64,000 bases of DNA from Filosporella fistucella (taxonomy: Eukaryota; Ascomycota; Leotiomycetes; Helotiales): NCBI GenBank assembly GCA_030077755.1, contig JAQJZZ010000007.1, positions 186,001 to 250,000 on the forward strand. Reading direction: 5' to 3'. A model generated the notes under the pieces. That model was not told the origin of the DNA, searched no databases, and saw only the letters and a list, made by a program, of their open reading frames with translations. Shown piece by piece: positions 33,973 to 46,403 of this stretch. Both the position numbers and the translations under genes were made by a program. Within the stretch, counting starts at the first letter, position 1. Every line of letters starts with the position of its first letter.

Positions 33973-36900
33973 GCTGAGTGGTTGGAGAAGGGATGGTGAT
34001 GGATTAGGGCAAGTCCTGAGTGTTGGTAACTGCTGGATACTGGGATATGATTAGCCTTGTGAATCCTATTTCATGCAGTGCCCAGTGAGTCACAGCCCGA
34101 TGGAGTCAAGAGTCGGCAAGTTGAACCTGGCCCGATTGAGCAATTCGGTCAAGGAGACGAGAATCGATTTTTATATATAGGGCTGATTCGTCAATGGAGG
34201 TGGATATCGATTGACCGATGGCTGTGACGGAAGCTGGAGTTGATGCCCGGCAAGACGAAAGGGCAAAGGCGAGCAGGAGAAGACAAGGATGAGAGGAAGA
34301 AATAGGAGCATACACTACTCGACTTCAGTACCCAAGTCCAGCTTCCGCTGATGACTACCTTGGAATCAATTTGGCGGCGAATTTGATGTTTGCTGGCGAT
34401 GAAGTTTGTAATTGACGAGGAGACGAAACAATACACAGATCGAGGCTTAGAGAGAAAAAGAAGATGAGGACGACTTGACGACGGCGAGGGCGAGGGCGGG
34501 TAGGTAAGGTGTGTTGCTGCCTAGAGATGTTGATGGTCTAGGAGTATATAGGAAGCGGACGGATCCAACAAGCCCATCAACTCTGAGGACTCTCTGAAGG
34601 GCTCAAACACGGCAGAACTGGACTACGTGGAGTAATGAAGCGTGCGTGGCCAGAGACAGGATTTTGGTGTGTGATGGAAGAGTGAGGAAAGACAAGAATG
34701 AGGGAGGAAGGGAAAAAGGACTGAGGATGAGCAGGATGGAGGACTCAGATGAGGTTCACGAGCAGGCCGCCTAGCTAAAACGCCTTGCGAGCACCTTGCA
34801 TGACTGCTGCCTGGAGGAGCTACAGAGGACGAGAGAGGACAGAGATGAAGTCGCTGCCCTTGCGAGGATCCAAGACGAGGGAGCGAATGGGAGAGAAGAG
34901 CGTGAGTATAAGTGGATCCGGATTTAAAGGTGCAAACGTGCACTTACGGACTCACAACGCGCTAGAAGAGCTGGAGAGGCGAAGTACATCAAACATCACT
35001 TCGAAATGATGTTTGTTTGGACTTCACATTGCCAGTACGGAATTGTATTGGACAATTCTCAGCCTTGACATGATCCTCTACATCTACTCCCACTATGAGG
35101 TAATTCCTAGCATCCGTTCTTTCCATTTAATTTTCTCAGTTCTCTCAATTCCTTCGTACCCGGACAATCTACATCTAAGCTCTCTCACGAGAAACAATCA
35201 CGTATACGGAGCAGCCACGGACACATCCAAACCCCGTCCGGAAATAGAAAATCACCGCTCGGAACTAAACGTCAAAAACCCTGCCCTATCCTGTTCCTAT
35301 CTCACCCATGCAATCAGCGCACATCATTCGATAAACAGGCGACCGTGAAGCGGAAGTAAGACACGGTGTAAATCATCCCGATTAGTATGACTGAGCATTT
35401 CGTGAGAGAGACAAAAGCAGCGTGTATGAGCCTCATCTGTGGCAGAAGCGAGATACATCCACCGTTGCGGAGGAAGATGGCCTTTTGCTCAGCCACCACC
35501 GCATTGGATATTGCTTCTGCTTTTCGGGCAAGCGTATAATTGACCTATCACGCTTCCATTCTTTGTTAGTTATGAGGGAATGAAGACAGTATTCCGATGA
35601 AGAATTCATCTCGGTGAACGTAGGATATCTGTCTAGTTTTCCATCTGTCTACCAACCAATCCTCCTATCTCAGCTTTCTAACTTTCCCACCCCACAAAAC
35701 GACATCCAAACCTCACACATCATTCGATTCCCTCCCCCTGTCTGTCTTGCACACCGAGTACGCATTTGGAACACGGTGGTACCTTGTTCGTAAGCGGGCG
35801 CTTGGCACTGACGATTCTGCTGTCACGATGGGTAATGTGAGCCTATCGTATATATTAAATACGTGAAATTCTAGATGCGGTACCGAGGTGTTGGTGATAC
35901 GCATAGGGGAGGACGTTTGTAAGGAGAAAGGGAGGGAATAGGACTGTGCGTTAAGCTTGAAGCTTCTTGTGTGTGTTGTAGATGTGGCTTCGTCAGCTAT
36001 GTTGATTTGAACATCGATGGTGGGTGAGAATCGTCGTACAGAGTAACTTTAACGTTAAATTCCCGATTGTGTTTCTAACTTGAAGTTTTCTTTACCTACC
36101 TCCCTCGCGAGCTTAATCTCATTCCTCCATTCCATACTAACCAAACAACCGCTTCCAATTCCTATGATAGGAAAAGAGAGATGTATCATATTCAACCCCA
36201 ATGACTCCCTCAATTCCCTCTCCCTTTACAACGAATCGGCATCTCCCCATCCCATTCAAACCCCCATAAACACAAACCCAAAAACCACAAGCGTTGACTC
36301 ATCAATCTCCTCCTCAAAACCACCAAGACTTAAGCGCCACAAGGCTGCATATTTCCTTTCCCATTTCGTCATTATTTCTCTCTGTATTTGCCCTTTCACT
36401 CCCATTTACCCATCTAGTCATTGTCCTGAGATGTGTCCTCTCCTTACCCCGGTGTATCAAAATATGTGTTGCGTATCTAGATCAATGATAATTGATTAAT
36501 TGCGTACAGCCCACCAGTAGACTTGCATACGGTGCATGATTGGGGGCTGATTAGAGGGAAAGAAATCCCTCATTCGCCACTCTCCAGCCCTATGAGCTAC
36601 ACACTGTCCTCAGCCATCCATTTCATACATGCATTTGAAGCCTTGTTAACTTGCATACACTTGCAGGTGGGATGGGTCGGTGTTTGAGGCCTCATATATT
36701 GAGTAATTGATTAAGACTGTGAGAGGTTGGTTTTGCATTGTGAGTGGACTGGGCTGAGAAAGTGGGTGGGAGAGGGCGGTGCAGGACTTTGAGTATGAGG
36801 GGTGGTGAGGGAAAGGGCAGAGGGCGTTCGTATTTTGGACCAGTCATGTTGGTGTATGAGGTTCGTGAGAGGAATTCAGCATGGAAGTTTCACTAGTTTG

Positions 36901-37849
36901 AGGATATTGGTGTTGGTGAATCAAGTGAGATCACATAGTTCTGGATTTAGGGCACTATTCTGTTATTCAATTGTGACGATCTCTGTTCCCCTAGGAATTC
37001 TTCCTCGGTTTGGTATTGAAGCTGATTCCGGATCCTATACATCAACAACGTACTGAATATATATATGATATGTCAGATGATTCGTGAGTATTGAGGTTAT
37101 CACGTGCTACATGCCTTTACCTTAATTGCCAGATCCATCCTCTGACATATTCAATTGCATCTCCTGCTAGCCATTCTATCATTTTCATGTAGCCAATCTC
37201 TTACGCTTCAAACTTCCGTACTCTGATGTTTTCTCTCTGTTATCATTTCGCTCACCTTTCCTTCACCGAGGCTTGCTCTTGCCATTGGCGGCCCCGTTCA
37301 GCATCATTTGTGTGCCACGACTGCTAGACTTGTGTAATCTGCCATTCTCCCACTTCTTACATCCTGTCCTCCTCGTCTTCTTTCGCGAGTATTCTCGAGT
37401 TGTAGTTAGTTCCGTCATTTATTGATCAAAGCATTTTGTCGCGATTTGTTCCATTTTATCTGGTGCCATTGGTCACATTCGCGCTCTGCCCGCAACAACT
37501 CACTCCGTCAATCCATTTGCACGGTAGCACCAGCACAATACACTATTCATGATCGAATTTAAAGACGGCGCTCTTGCAGTCTGTCTTGCAACAATAAATC
37601 CAAGTGGAGAAAGCTGCTTGCTGGGAAGATGGAATGGAAGGGAGAAGATGCTAAGGCACTTGGGAATTGCTTTCTGGTAGTCCAAAGCAACCAAAGGTGA
37701 GGCAGAGAAGCGCTTGCTTATTTTCATGATATTATATGGAAAATAGGGTCCAGGATAATTGCTTTTAATAGCTTCATGTTTTACTTGCTTCTACTTCTGT
37801 GTTGTGTTCGTCAAATTCGTGCGCTGATTTTGTTTATTAGTTAGACTGT
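33973..37849. other. Large region upstream of the zinc-finger gene
   Basis: There are about 3.9 kb with no supportable coding gene. It must contain the zinc-finger promoter and possibly a long 5' leader or non-coding transcripts. Frames such as 36080-36499 have poor codon character and no recognisable motif. Confidence 0.5.
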
Positions 37850-39805
37850 TTGGTATGCTTGAAGATTATCAATTTTCGAAGATCAAGGGAATCAAACAAA
37901 GACAATCCCAGAGTGAAGCTTGGCACTTACAAAGAAGTGATGCTAACGGAACAGTGTAATGTGCATCCTGAAATGATTTCTGTTTTGCCCAGGGAGGGTC
38001 ACATAGAATTAGGGGAGGTGGAAAGTTTCAAGATATTTTGCTTCAAAGATGAGACTGCCATGAATATGAAGGGACTGAGCAAAGTAGAGAATATTTATGC
38101 TTGGTATCTTGATGTCGTCCCTCTCATGGATCGCTGTCAAACTCGAGATCCATCTCCTTTAAAGCCGCAGCAGACGCAAATCTATACACAGGGGATTGAC
38201 AAAAATCTCATTGTCAACTGGAAGGAGTATTGTGATAGTACACAGAATCCTTTATGCCAGAAAGGAACCTTGCCTCAACAATTAGTAACGACCCGGCCAA
38301 TATACCTTGTTGATACCATTCAATGGTGCTTAGTGTCTGGGGATTCTGTAAAATCATATGTAACACTTAGCTATGTTTGGGGGACACTACCATTCTTCCA
38401 AGCTACAAGAGCAAATATTACTCAGCTGTGTTCAAGGTAGTCTTCGTGATTCAAAAGCTAGACTGGGGGTACCTAGAACTATCGCAGATGCTATGAGCCT
38501 GCTCAAGCACATCGGAGAAAGATTTTTGTGGGTTGATGCTCTTCGTATTGTCCAGGATGACAATGATATGAAGCATGCGCAGATCAACAATATGGCCTCT
38601 ATCTACGCTAATGCTTCTCTTACAATCATTGCACAGGATGGCAGTAGCGCGGATTATGGCTTACGCGGAATTTCAGGTGTGTCTGAACCCCGGCAAGGAA
38701 AGCAAGTTATGTGGAGACTCGGGGACGATTTTCACGTCGCGGCACAAGTAAGATCGAACCATGAAAGCTTTTGGTCAAGCAGAGGGTGGACTTTTCAGGA
38801 GGATTACTTCTCGCGACGGACTCTCATCTTCAATAATAGCTGTATTTGGTAGCAGTGTGGATGCAGCATTTTCACGGAGGACCAAAGCCTTCGTTCAGCG
38901 CCAGGCCAATGAGCGACGGCACACAGTATTGTGCTAACAGAGGGGTCTTGTATTCCTATTCCGGGTTATTATGTTTCTACACTAGAAGAATGTAGCGGGA
39001 GGGTGCTCACCTTCCCGGAGGATAAATTGCAAGCCTTTTCGGGACTACTGAATGTCTTCACGCAAATATTTCCGTGTGGGTTCTGCTGTGGACTCCCTGT
39101 TTTATTCCTAGACTGGGCAATCTGTTGGTCTTCATCGAACTTGAGTGGCCATGAAAGAGGAACTATTCGCAGAATCATACCTTCAAACGGAAAACATCCG
39201 ACAAGTCTAGGGTTACCTTGTTGGTCTTGGGCTGGGTGGACTTTGCGGCAAGTACAGCGAGGCTCGACGATCTCTTCAGCGGGCAAAGCGACTATCCTGA
39301 ATACAGAAGTGTCACTAATCTTGTAGATTGGTATGCCTACGATTCAAAAGAATTCAGACGTCAGCATGTCTCTGGTCCCAAACTGCTTCAACAATGGCGA
39401 GATGAATCTGATGGGGATGAATCTGGGATTCAACCTGGCTGGACAAAGCATATAATATCCTACCTTGCGGATCGTGGCGAATTTCCAAGACCTTATTACT
39501 TTAAGCATGAATCCAATCCAGACCAATCTTTCTCACAGCCTATTCCATCGATTGAAGATTGTGCGGGAATGGATCTTCCAGACTTAAGTAGCTTTATATA
39601 CCTCTGCTGTAGTATATTCAGAACATACTCTTTCGTGGCCGAAGAGATCGTTAATGTCGACCATCGAGGCAAGCGTGATCGCGAACATGATGGATGGAAT
39701 TCCATTCGCGACATGGAATGTGGATTGGTGCGATTTAATAGAATGGCCCACAAGACCTTTCTGGCAACAGCGAGTCATCAAACAAGGCCGCGCGCACTGA
39801 GCTAG
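37850..39805 (+). pseudogene. HET-domain gene broken by frameshifts and stops
   Basis: The HET blocks are in order but spread over several frames. YVTLSYVWGT sits in the first frame, which ends at TAG 38438-38440. GSLRDSKARLGVPRTIADAM, FLWVDALRIVQDD, MASIYANASLTIIAQDG and RGWTFQE are in the next. TAG at 38850-38852 (after NNSCIW) and TGA at 38910-38912 then interrupt, followed by LTFPEDKLQAFSGLL and LPCWSWAGW. A second frame change between about 39225 and 39300 leads to SVTNLVDWYAYD. The active block normally reads VDALCI, and here Cys is Arg. The N-terminal part lacks a clear ATG before 37940. It is a non-functional member of the larger HET subtype that ends in the SWAGW region. Confidence 0.85.
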
Positions 39806-40448
39806 CCTCTATATCTAAAGGATATTGTTCATGGAACACAAAATATGAAGACATTCAGGAGATTAATCACCCAGATCTGCGAAAGGTTGCAGCTCAAAAA
39901 AGTTGTTATGAATAGTATAATATTTTTTCCATAATCTGGGAAGATGGAATCGCATATAGGACTGGAATTGGACGGGTTGAGAAAGGGTGCTGGGAGAGAC
40001 AGGATCTGCAACAGGTTGATTTGGTCCTTGGTTGAAACGTCGATAAATTGGGTTTGCGAGTGAATAGTATGGGATGTGGTTGAGGGGTTGAGGAAATGTT
40101 GCTTTTTATACAGAGTTGGATTATTTTCAAGAGGGTTTAGTCTGCTGTCGCTTGGTGGAACAGGGAGGGAAAGTAAATTAATTTATTAAATATTTTATCT
40201 ACTGTTTCCTCCTTTAAGAGCCTCATACTTTAGGTTTATGCGCCATAGGCCTTTCCTTAAGCTCTGAAACTCCAAAATCCTCTAGATGAATTAAGCATAG
40301 TCAAACAACCACAAACTCTAGAATCTTAATCTTATGTGCAAAAACTCACACAAAGGTGGTACTTGAATAATTCAACTATTAAACGGAATCAATAGGATCA
40401 AATATCTATAATCTCTATAGGGTGCACTTTGAACTACCTTATTTAGAC
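39806..40448. other. Gene-free stretch
   Basis: This AT-rich sequence between two convergent pseudogenes contains no gene. Confidence 0.5.
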
Positions 40449-41757
40449 CTAATCACACAGACTTAAGACATTCGGCTTGTTATGTTTCGTCACCTCATAC
40501 AGCTTCTTGAACACACTTTCCGTACTAATCAGTTCTTGTGGACTATCAAACTCTATAACTCTACCTTGATCAAGAACTAGCACTTTATCGCTATCCAAAT
40601 CGTTCTAATCTATGGGCCACGATTATGATTGTGTATGCTGCGAACTCATCTCGTATAACGCGCTGTATCAAGGCGTCTGTGGTGCGATCGACATTTGATG
40701 TTGCTTCGTCGAGGAGGAGTACACCGCCTTGAGGAATGGGAAGAGACCCGGACGAAGATGTGAAAGCTCTCAAGTTCTTGGATAGAATAGCACGGAAGAG
40801 CGAGAAAGGCTGTTTTTGCCCTTGTGACAGGAAGTCTATAGTCATAAGAGCAGACAGACCGCCATGCTCCTCTATGATAGGCCAAAGAGAGACTTTAGTC
40901 AACGCGTCAATCATCTCTTCGTCCCTGCTTCTTGCGTGCATCTCTCCACATGGAGCCAAATTCCATCTCACGTCCTTCCCTAATAAGAATGGTTCTTGAG
41001 GAATCGTCAAAATTCTCTCGTAGTATCGGGTAATCTAGGGATTGGATATCAATATCATCGATTGTGATAGAGCCAGAGCTTGGTTCCAATAGCCGCAAGG
41101 TACAGGAAAGAAGTGTGGATTTGCCGGACCCACTTCGGCCACATATGCCGATTTTAGAGCCTGGAGGAATGGAGAGTGTGACGTTCGTCAGGGCAGGATT
41201 AGAAGGATCGTAATGGGCGGAGAGGTTATGGATCGAGATGTGCCCTTGACAAGGCCAAGACTCTGCAGGTGAGGATGATGTCGGAACAGGAGAAGATTCA
41301 GCAGGTGTCTGTTCCTCAAACTCTCTCGTCCGCGCAATAGCCCCTAGCGAGACCTGAAGCTGTGTCCAGAACTGGAGTAGTATCGCTAACGTCTGGTTGA
41401 AACTCAACGCATTATTTAGACTTAAACTAAGAGAACTAGGATCCGTAGACGAACGAAGTCGTACCGATATATTTGACAAAGTGTGAAAGACGACTAGTGC
41501 TACTTGGCTAGCTGTCCACGCTACTGTCATGAATAGCCTTGCTGAGGAAAGCCAACTGGAGCTTGATTTCGGGCTATAGAAATGGAGTCTCCATATCCTC
41601 CAGGGAGCAATCAGTAGGAAAATAGAGCTAGGTGGAATTGAGAGAATGCTCTGCTTGAACAATAACGTAAATCAAAAGAACGTGCGCATGAATACATGAC
41701 GGGGCAAAAATTATCATCCACACCTGAGGGACAATTCTGTACGGCGAATTGATCCAT
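40449..41757 (-). pseudogene. ABCC (MRP-type) transporter relic with large internal deletion
   Basis: A normal fungal ABCC protein has about 1,400-1,500 residues. Here the N-terminal TMD0 (NCPSGVDDNF, QSILSIPPSSIFLLIAPWRIWRL) passes within about 60 codons into the end of TMD2 (FWTQLQVSLGAIARTREFEE) and then the second nucleotide-binding domain. Walker A is GRSGSGKST, the degraded signature is LSQGQKQPFSLFRA, Walker B is GGVLLLDEATSNVD, and the switch is VAHRLE. The first ATPase domain and most membrane helices are missing. Frame changes lie near 41680 (FD/FTLLF), near 41010 (LREN/TIPQEP) and near 40600 (HRLE/DLDSDK). The frame then runs to TAG at 40449-40451. It cannot make a transporter. Such proteins normally export conjugates or drugs at plasma or vacuolar membranes. 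Confidence 0.88.
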
Positions 41758-43388
41758 GACCCAAAGACGGAGGAAGAATTGCAACGAGGTCTAAAACAAG
41801 AAAGCATTGACAGTGTTGGAGCAATGAAAGCGGAGAGAAGTGAAGATGCCTGGGAATAGTGAGATAAATGGTTCTGTTGGTTTGAGGGGTGGGTTTTGGG
41901 CAGAAGCGATTGACTGCATTGTAGTCGTTGTCTATCTACGTGCCCAAAGCGACAGACTGCTGATATCATCCCCGAAGTATGTCCCAAGATAACCTATACT
42001 GGGGTAGAAGTTGCTTCAGTCTAAGCGTTGAAGCTTGATTTCGTATCAGAGTCCTGTTGGTCCCGACTGCTCGGATCAATCATTTGCTCAAGTTGATGAA
42101 CACCTGCCCTGATTGACCCAAAGAACTTGAAGCCAGTTAAAGATAGTTTCTCCAATTGATCAGAGTATCCGCACTCGCAAAATTACTTTCTGAGGTTTGA
42201 TTATGCGAGGGCTACTACGACCAGAATTGCCCCCTCCCTCCCCCTCAGGCGGACTCCGCTGGTTGTCGTCGAGACTATCAACGAGATTATACATCATCAC
42301 AAGTGGTGTACAATTTTCAAAGCCAAATTCCCCGAAGGAACCGAAGCTTATTAGAGAAATTTCTGCTCCTAGAGTATTTCTCGTACCTTCGGAGCAGGTG
42401 TAATTTCCCATTTAACCTCCACTAAAATCAATGCAAGTTCAGGAATTATGAAGCACAATTGCGAGGCAAAAATATGGCAAGCTTCTCTGGCACTATGTCT
42501 TCCCGGTCAAGGTGCATTGTGAGATCATATCATCCATATGAGTTTACAGACCACAAATCATACAGAGAACTACTGCCGGCGTCGGGCATCATCTCTTTTT
42601 TGGCGTCAGACGCGAGGAGAGCAGTGTGTTCGTCCTCTCAATGACTTAGTGAGTGTTAGCCTAGCCTGTGATTATGAATTGCTACCTTATTCTTGCTTCT
42701 GATTAGATGGCCGAGGAGAGCATCATATTTAGTGCTTGCGAGTTTGTCTTGACAAATAATTATCAAACATATATAGAGGCCTTTTGTGATCTGCGCCAAA
42801 CGCCACGCATCACTGACTTGTTCCCCATGCCCCCTGAATTTAGCGAGGCTAGTAGCCTCCACTTTTCGTCCTAATTACACATCTTAACTTGTGAAGACAC
42901 GTTCTCGTTCAATTCAGGGTTTCTCTTGGTATCATTTCTAGCATGATTAAAGATTGCACACTGAGAAAAATGGCTAGAATGTTTACAGGTTCCAACCGCC
43001 TGCTAGGATAAATAAACCAAAATAATTCTGAGCACCAACGCACAACTCCTTAGCCACGTCCCACACTTCACACCACATCATACTGCACAACACATATCAC
43101 ACAAACATTGGACTTTATCGAAGTCAAAAAAGAACAAAGATTCTGAATTGTAAGAATGGTATATCCGCCTGGTTCCTATCAAACGCCAGTGAACTCCTAC
43201 CGCGCCGCTAAGAAGATTTGTAGACAGCTTGAGAAGTGCTCGAAAAAAAAAGGAGCGTCCCGACTTTTAATCTATTCCAGTTGCAAGGTAAAGAGATATC
43301 CATGCAATCCATCTCAATACAGTGATTACACTACTCCATGCCAACCACCCCCTCTAATTCAATCCTCAAAAGAACTTCAAGAACTGCA
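41758..43388. other. Gene-free stretch
   Basis: About 1.6 kb lies between the ABC relic and the kinase gene. A 54-codon ATG frame at 42707-42871, preceded by a possible acceptor (GATTAG), could be a last exon, but I could not build an upstream part. Confidence 0.4.
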
Positions 43389-45976
43389 TCACAGCGCCCT
43401 CCCTTCCCTCAAATTCTTCCTTAATCTCTCGAAATACCCCTGCGGCCACGCCTTCAACAGTTCCGCCTCAGTCGGGTTCCTATCCCTGATTTTCGCCGCG
43501 ACATTAAGTAATATTCTCCCCAGCAGCTCCTCAGTGATAGGTAAGGCATCACCATCGTAATCAATCGGATTTAAGAATGGGTCTCTCTCGTCTAACAATT
43601 CGGTTGCAGTGGGACGTTGAAATTGGTCTCTGTTGAGGCAGGATTTCATCGTCTTGATCAAGGCTGCTGGCACAGGGACGCTCCCTACGCCAACGGTGGG
43701 GTATTCAATATCGTAATTCCAGTTGATGATTGCTTGACATCTCTGCATTACTACGTGAATATGTGCGAATGGGGCACGACCATAGACCATTTGGTATAGA
43801 ATGCACCCTAGACTCCAGATATCTGATGGTTTGCCGAGTTTCATCAATTTTGGCTCGTTCGGAATGCGCCCTCTTGAGTCGGGCTTGGCATTTGAGTCCA
43901 GTAGAGATTCCGGAGACATATAGTTCGGTGTGCCAATCTGGGCCTCGCGATGTACATTGATCGTCTCGTCGGTCTGAATGGCATTGGCAATGCCAAAGTC
44001 AATGAGCTTCAAGCGGCCTTGAACAAGAACAAAATTGTGTGGTTTGAGATCGGAATGAACAATATCATGTTCGTGGATGGCTTGCAAGCACTCGAGCATC
44101 TCTTTCCAATAATGCCGAACAAAGCTCGCGTCAAATTTCGCGTTGTCCGACTTCAAACGTAGTTCCAAAATCTTATTCATATCAAGTTCTCCCATTTCCA
44201 TGAGCTACGGGAGTCAGTAGAATACTCGACCAGGAATTCATTAGAACTTACTACACTGAGTGTCCCCTTGTCTTCATTCAATTCATAGTCGTAGAGGCGA
44301 ATGACCCGCTCCACACCTTCCAATTTCTTGAGCAAGTCAATCTCTCCCTTGAAGCCTCGGACGGCCATTTCATCTGCATCATCTAGAGAGACTCTTTTCA
44401 GAGCAAAGAAATTTGAGTTTTCAGCCATTACTCGATAGACTCGCGAACTTCCTCCTCGCCCAATGCAATCAAGTCGCGTAAATGGCTTCCCATTAACCTT
44501 CAATCGATTTCTTTTCCCACCAGCATGTGAAGTTGTCGCTGCTCCAGCAGTGCTAGTCGCAGCTTCTAAAATCGACATCTTTGGAGGTGGTGGTGCTGGT
44601 CGTCGAGGTGTATTTTGGCTTCTCTGCGCAAGAGGCATCCTATCCGAAGGAGTTGGAGCTCGTGGAGCAAGCGAGTCCATATCCATACTCACTGGTCGAA
44701 CCGGAATCTTTTCTAGCTTGTCGAGATGGACAAGTGGAGCTTGCTTGTTTCTCCTGAATGTCGGAGGTGCCTCGTTTTCTTGGTCATGCGCCGATGGTAA
44801 ATCTGGTCGAGGTGCAGGAACCTTGAATACTGGTTGTGGGTGGCTCGAAGACGTAGATGATCTTCTTTGCGAATTAGATAGGGTTGGAGGGGGAGGAGAT
44901 TTCGATCTCAACACCGAATTCAAGGCCTCTTTTGAACTGATTGGACTTCCAGAGGCAAAATCTCGGAATGCGGCCGAAGGATAAGACGCCCTTCCCACCT
45001 CCGGCTCATGACTCGAAATTTTCTCTTCTTGCGATTCGGGAGCTTGCGACTCTTGGCTATCTTGTTGTTCTTGACTAGATGGTGCAGACCCTGGTTGGTC
45101 ACCATTCTCATCGACGGGACTTCGTTCTTCGTCGGATATTCTCCTCCTGCCACGCCGAGCTGGACCCTTCAAGAAAGCCCCAGATATATTTCCAACCTTT
45201 CTTACGCGCATAGAGCTCTGCAAACCTACATCTTCTCCATATCTCGTCCGACCAACTGTGCCGTACCTCGATACACTCCCTTGACTCGACGCCAAATGTG
45301 ACCTTGCAACTGTACTGGGGTAATCGTGTGATTCCACATCAACATCATTATCTCTGGAAGCCGAATTCGTCTTGGAATGTCTCCCAGATGAGCCCATAGC
45401 GATTCCGTGATTTCCAGATGCACTGATTGGGATTCTAACGGTTCTGGGTGCTTGTGCTGGTGTACTGAGATCAAGTGGACTTTCCACCCTTTGCACCCCT
45501 ACGCTCTGTTCATTCAACCTTTTAACAGAACTCGATAGGGATGTCGACCTTCGGAGCGTTGAAGGTGTTCCACTGAGCCGAACAATCCGTCGAGGGTATG
45601 GACTGTGTACTTTTGCTGCAGCTGGTGATACCAATTCTGGATTGCTATTTGTAGTTGCAGCTCTTGTAGATACAGGATCATATTCAACCGGTTCTGGTGT
45701 TGATCTTGTAGTCTGGGCTGGTGATGGCTTCATAGAGACAGCATCATTGAGCAATGCGTTTGTGAGGGCAGAGAATTGATGTGGTAACGGAATTTCGTCG
45801 TCGGAGCTGTCATTCAAAGAGTATGTTCGCGCATGTGCCTTTTCCGTAGGTACCGCATCTGGTCGATTCAATTGAGTTCTTGAGGGTTTGTGCCTATACA
45901 TTTGCCGCGAGGAAGGACGTCGAGAGAGAGGTGCGAAATGGGAGGATCCCATTGGAGTTGGCGATGCCATTGCCAT
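43389..45976 (-). CDS. MPS1: Dual-specificity protein kinase Mps1/TTK (spindle assembly checkpoint)
   Basis: Mps1 acts at kinetochores to start the spindle checkpoint and, in yeast, also in spindle pole duplication. Two exons, 45976-44252 and 44204-43389, around a 46-bp intron (GTAAGT...CGTAG) give 846 residues. A long disordered Ser/Pro-rich N-terminal half is followed by a C-terminal kinase domain. Its glycine loop is GRGGSSRVYRV, the catalytic Lys is in FALKRV, the catalytic loop HSDLKPHNF has Ser where most kinases have Arg, then come DFGIA and the activation segment GTPNYMSPE. The GRGGSS loop and DFGIANAI are hallmarks of the Mps1 family. The frame upstream begins with GTG, so the ATG at 45976 is taken. 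It is divergent from the GDSL hydrolase gene. Confidence 0.95.
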
Positions 45977-46403
45977 AGCGAGGAAGTATGGTAAATAATG
46001 AAAGTGAAGTTGAGATTGACGTGGAAGCTGTGTTAACACGTCTCGAAATGTATTTCCATACTCGAGCTTGAGGATATCAAATTATGCACTTGATTGCACG
46101 TCGTTTGTTTTACTTATCGCGTGGGTGAAGTTTGTTCATTCTTCCTGGCCGAAATGATTATTTAGCCTGGTAACTATGGGCAACGCGAATCCCTGCACGA
46201 GGCTGTGGTGGGACTTGGAGCAAAACACGTGAAATGTTTCACTCAAACAACGACGAGACAGCCTTGTACGATGTTGATGACTCGAGAGAGCATAGTAAAG
46301 CCATCATAATCTAATTACAATCGCTGACGCCGTGCTACTCTAAGGCGTTGTGGAACATCTCCACCACCCGTCTTCTCACAGTACATTACCTACCTACGTA
46401 CCT
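45977..46403. promoter_or_regulatory. Shared upstream region, MPS1 and GDSL hydrolase
   Basis: This 427-bp stretch separates two divergent ATG codons and must hold both promoters. No specific motif was assigned. Confidence 0.45.

Noticed and set aside
36080..36499. Plus-strand frame of 139 codons with a signal-like start
   Set aside because: The first codon is TTG, composition is Pro/Ser-rich as in random C-rich sequence, and overlapping frames are equally open.
40449..41757. Functional half-size ABC transporter
   Set aside because: Three frame breaks and a degraded signature motif, with TMD0 joined to NBD2, exclude a working protein.
43156..43560. Plus-strand frame of 134 codons
   Set aside because: Its 3' part is the shadow of the MPS1 last exon and the 5' part shows no recognisable pattern.
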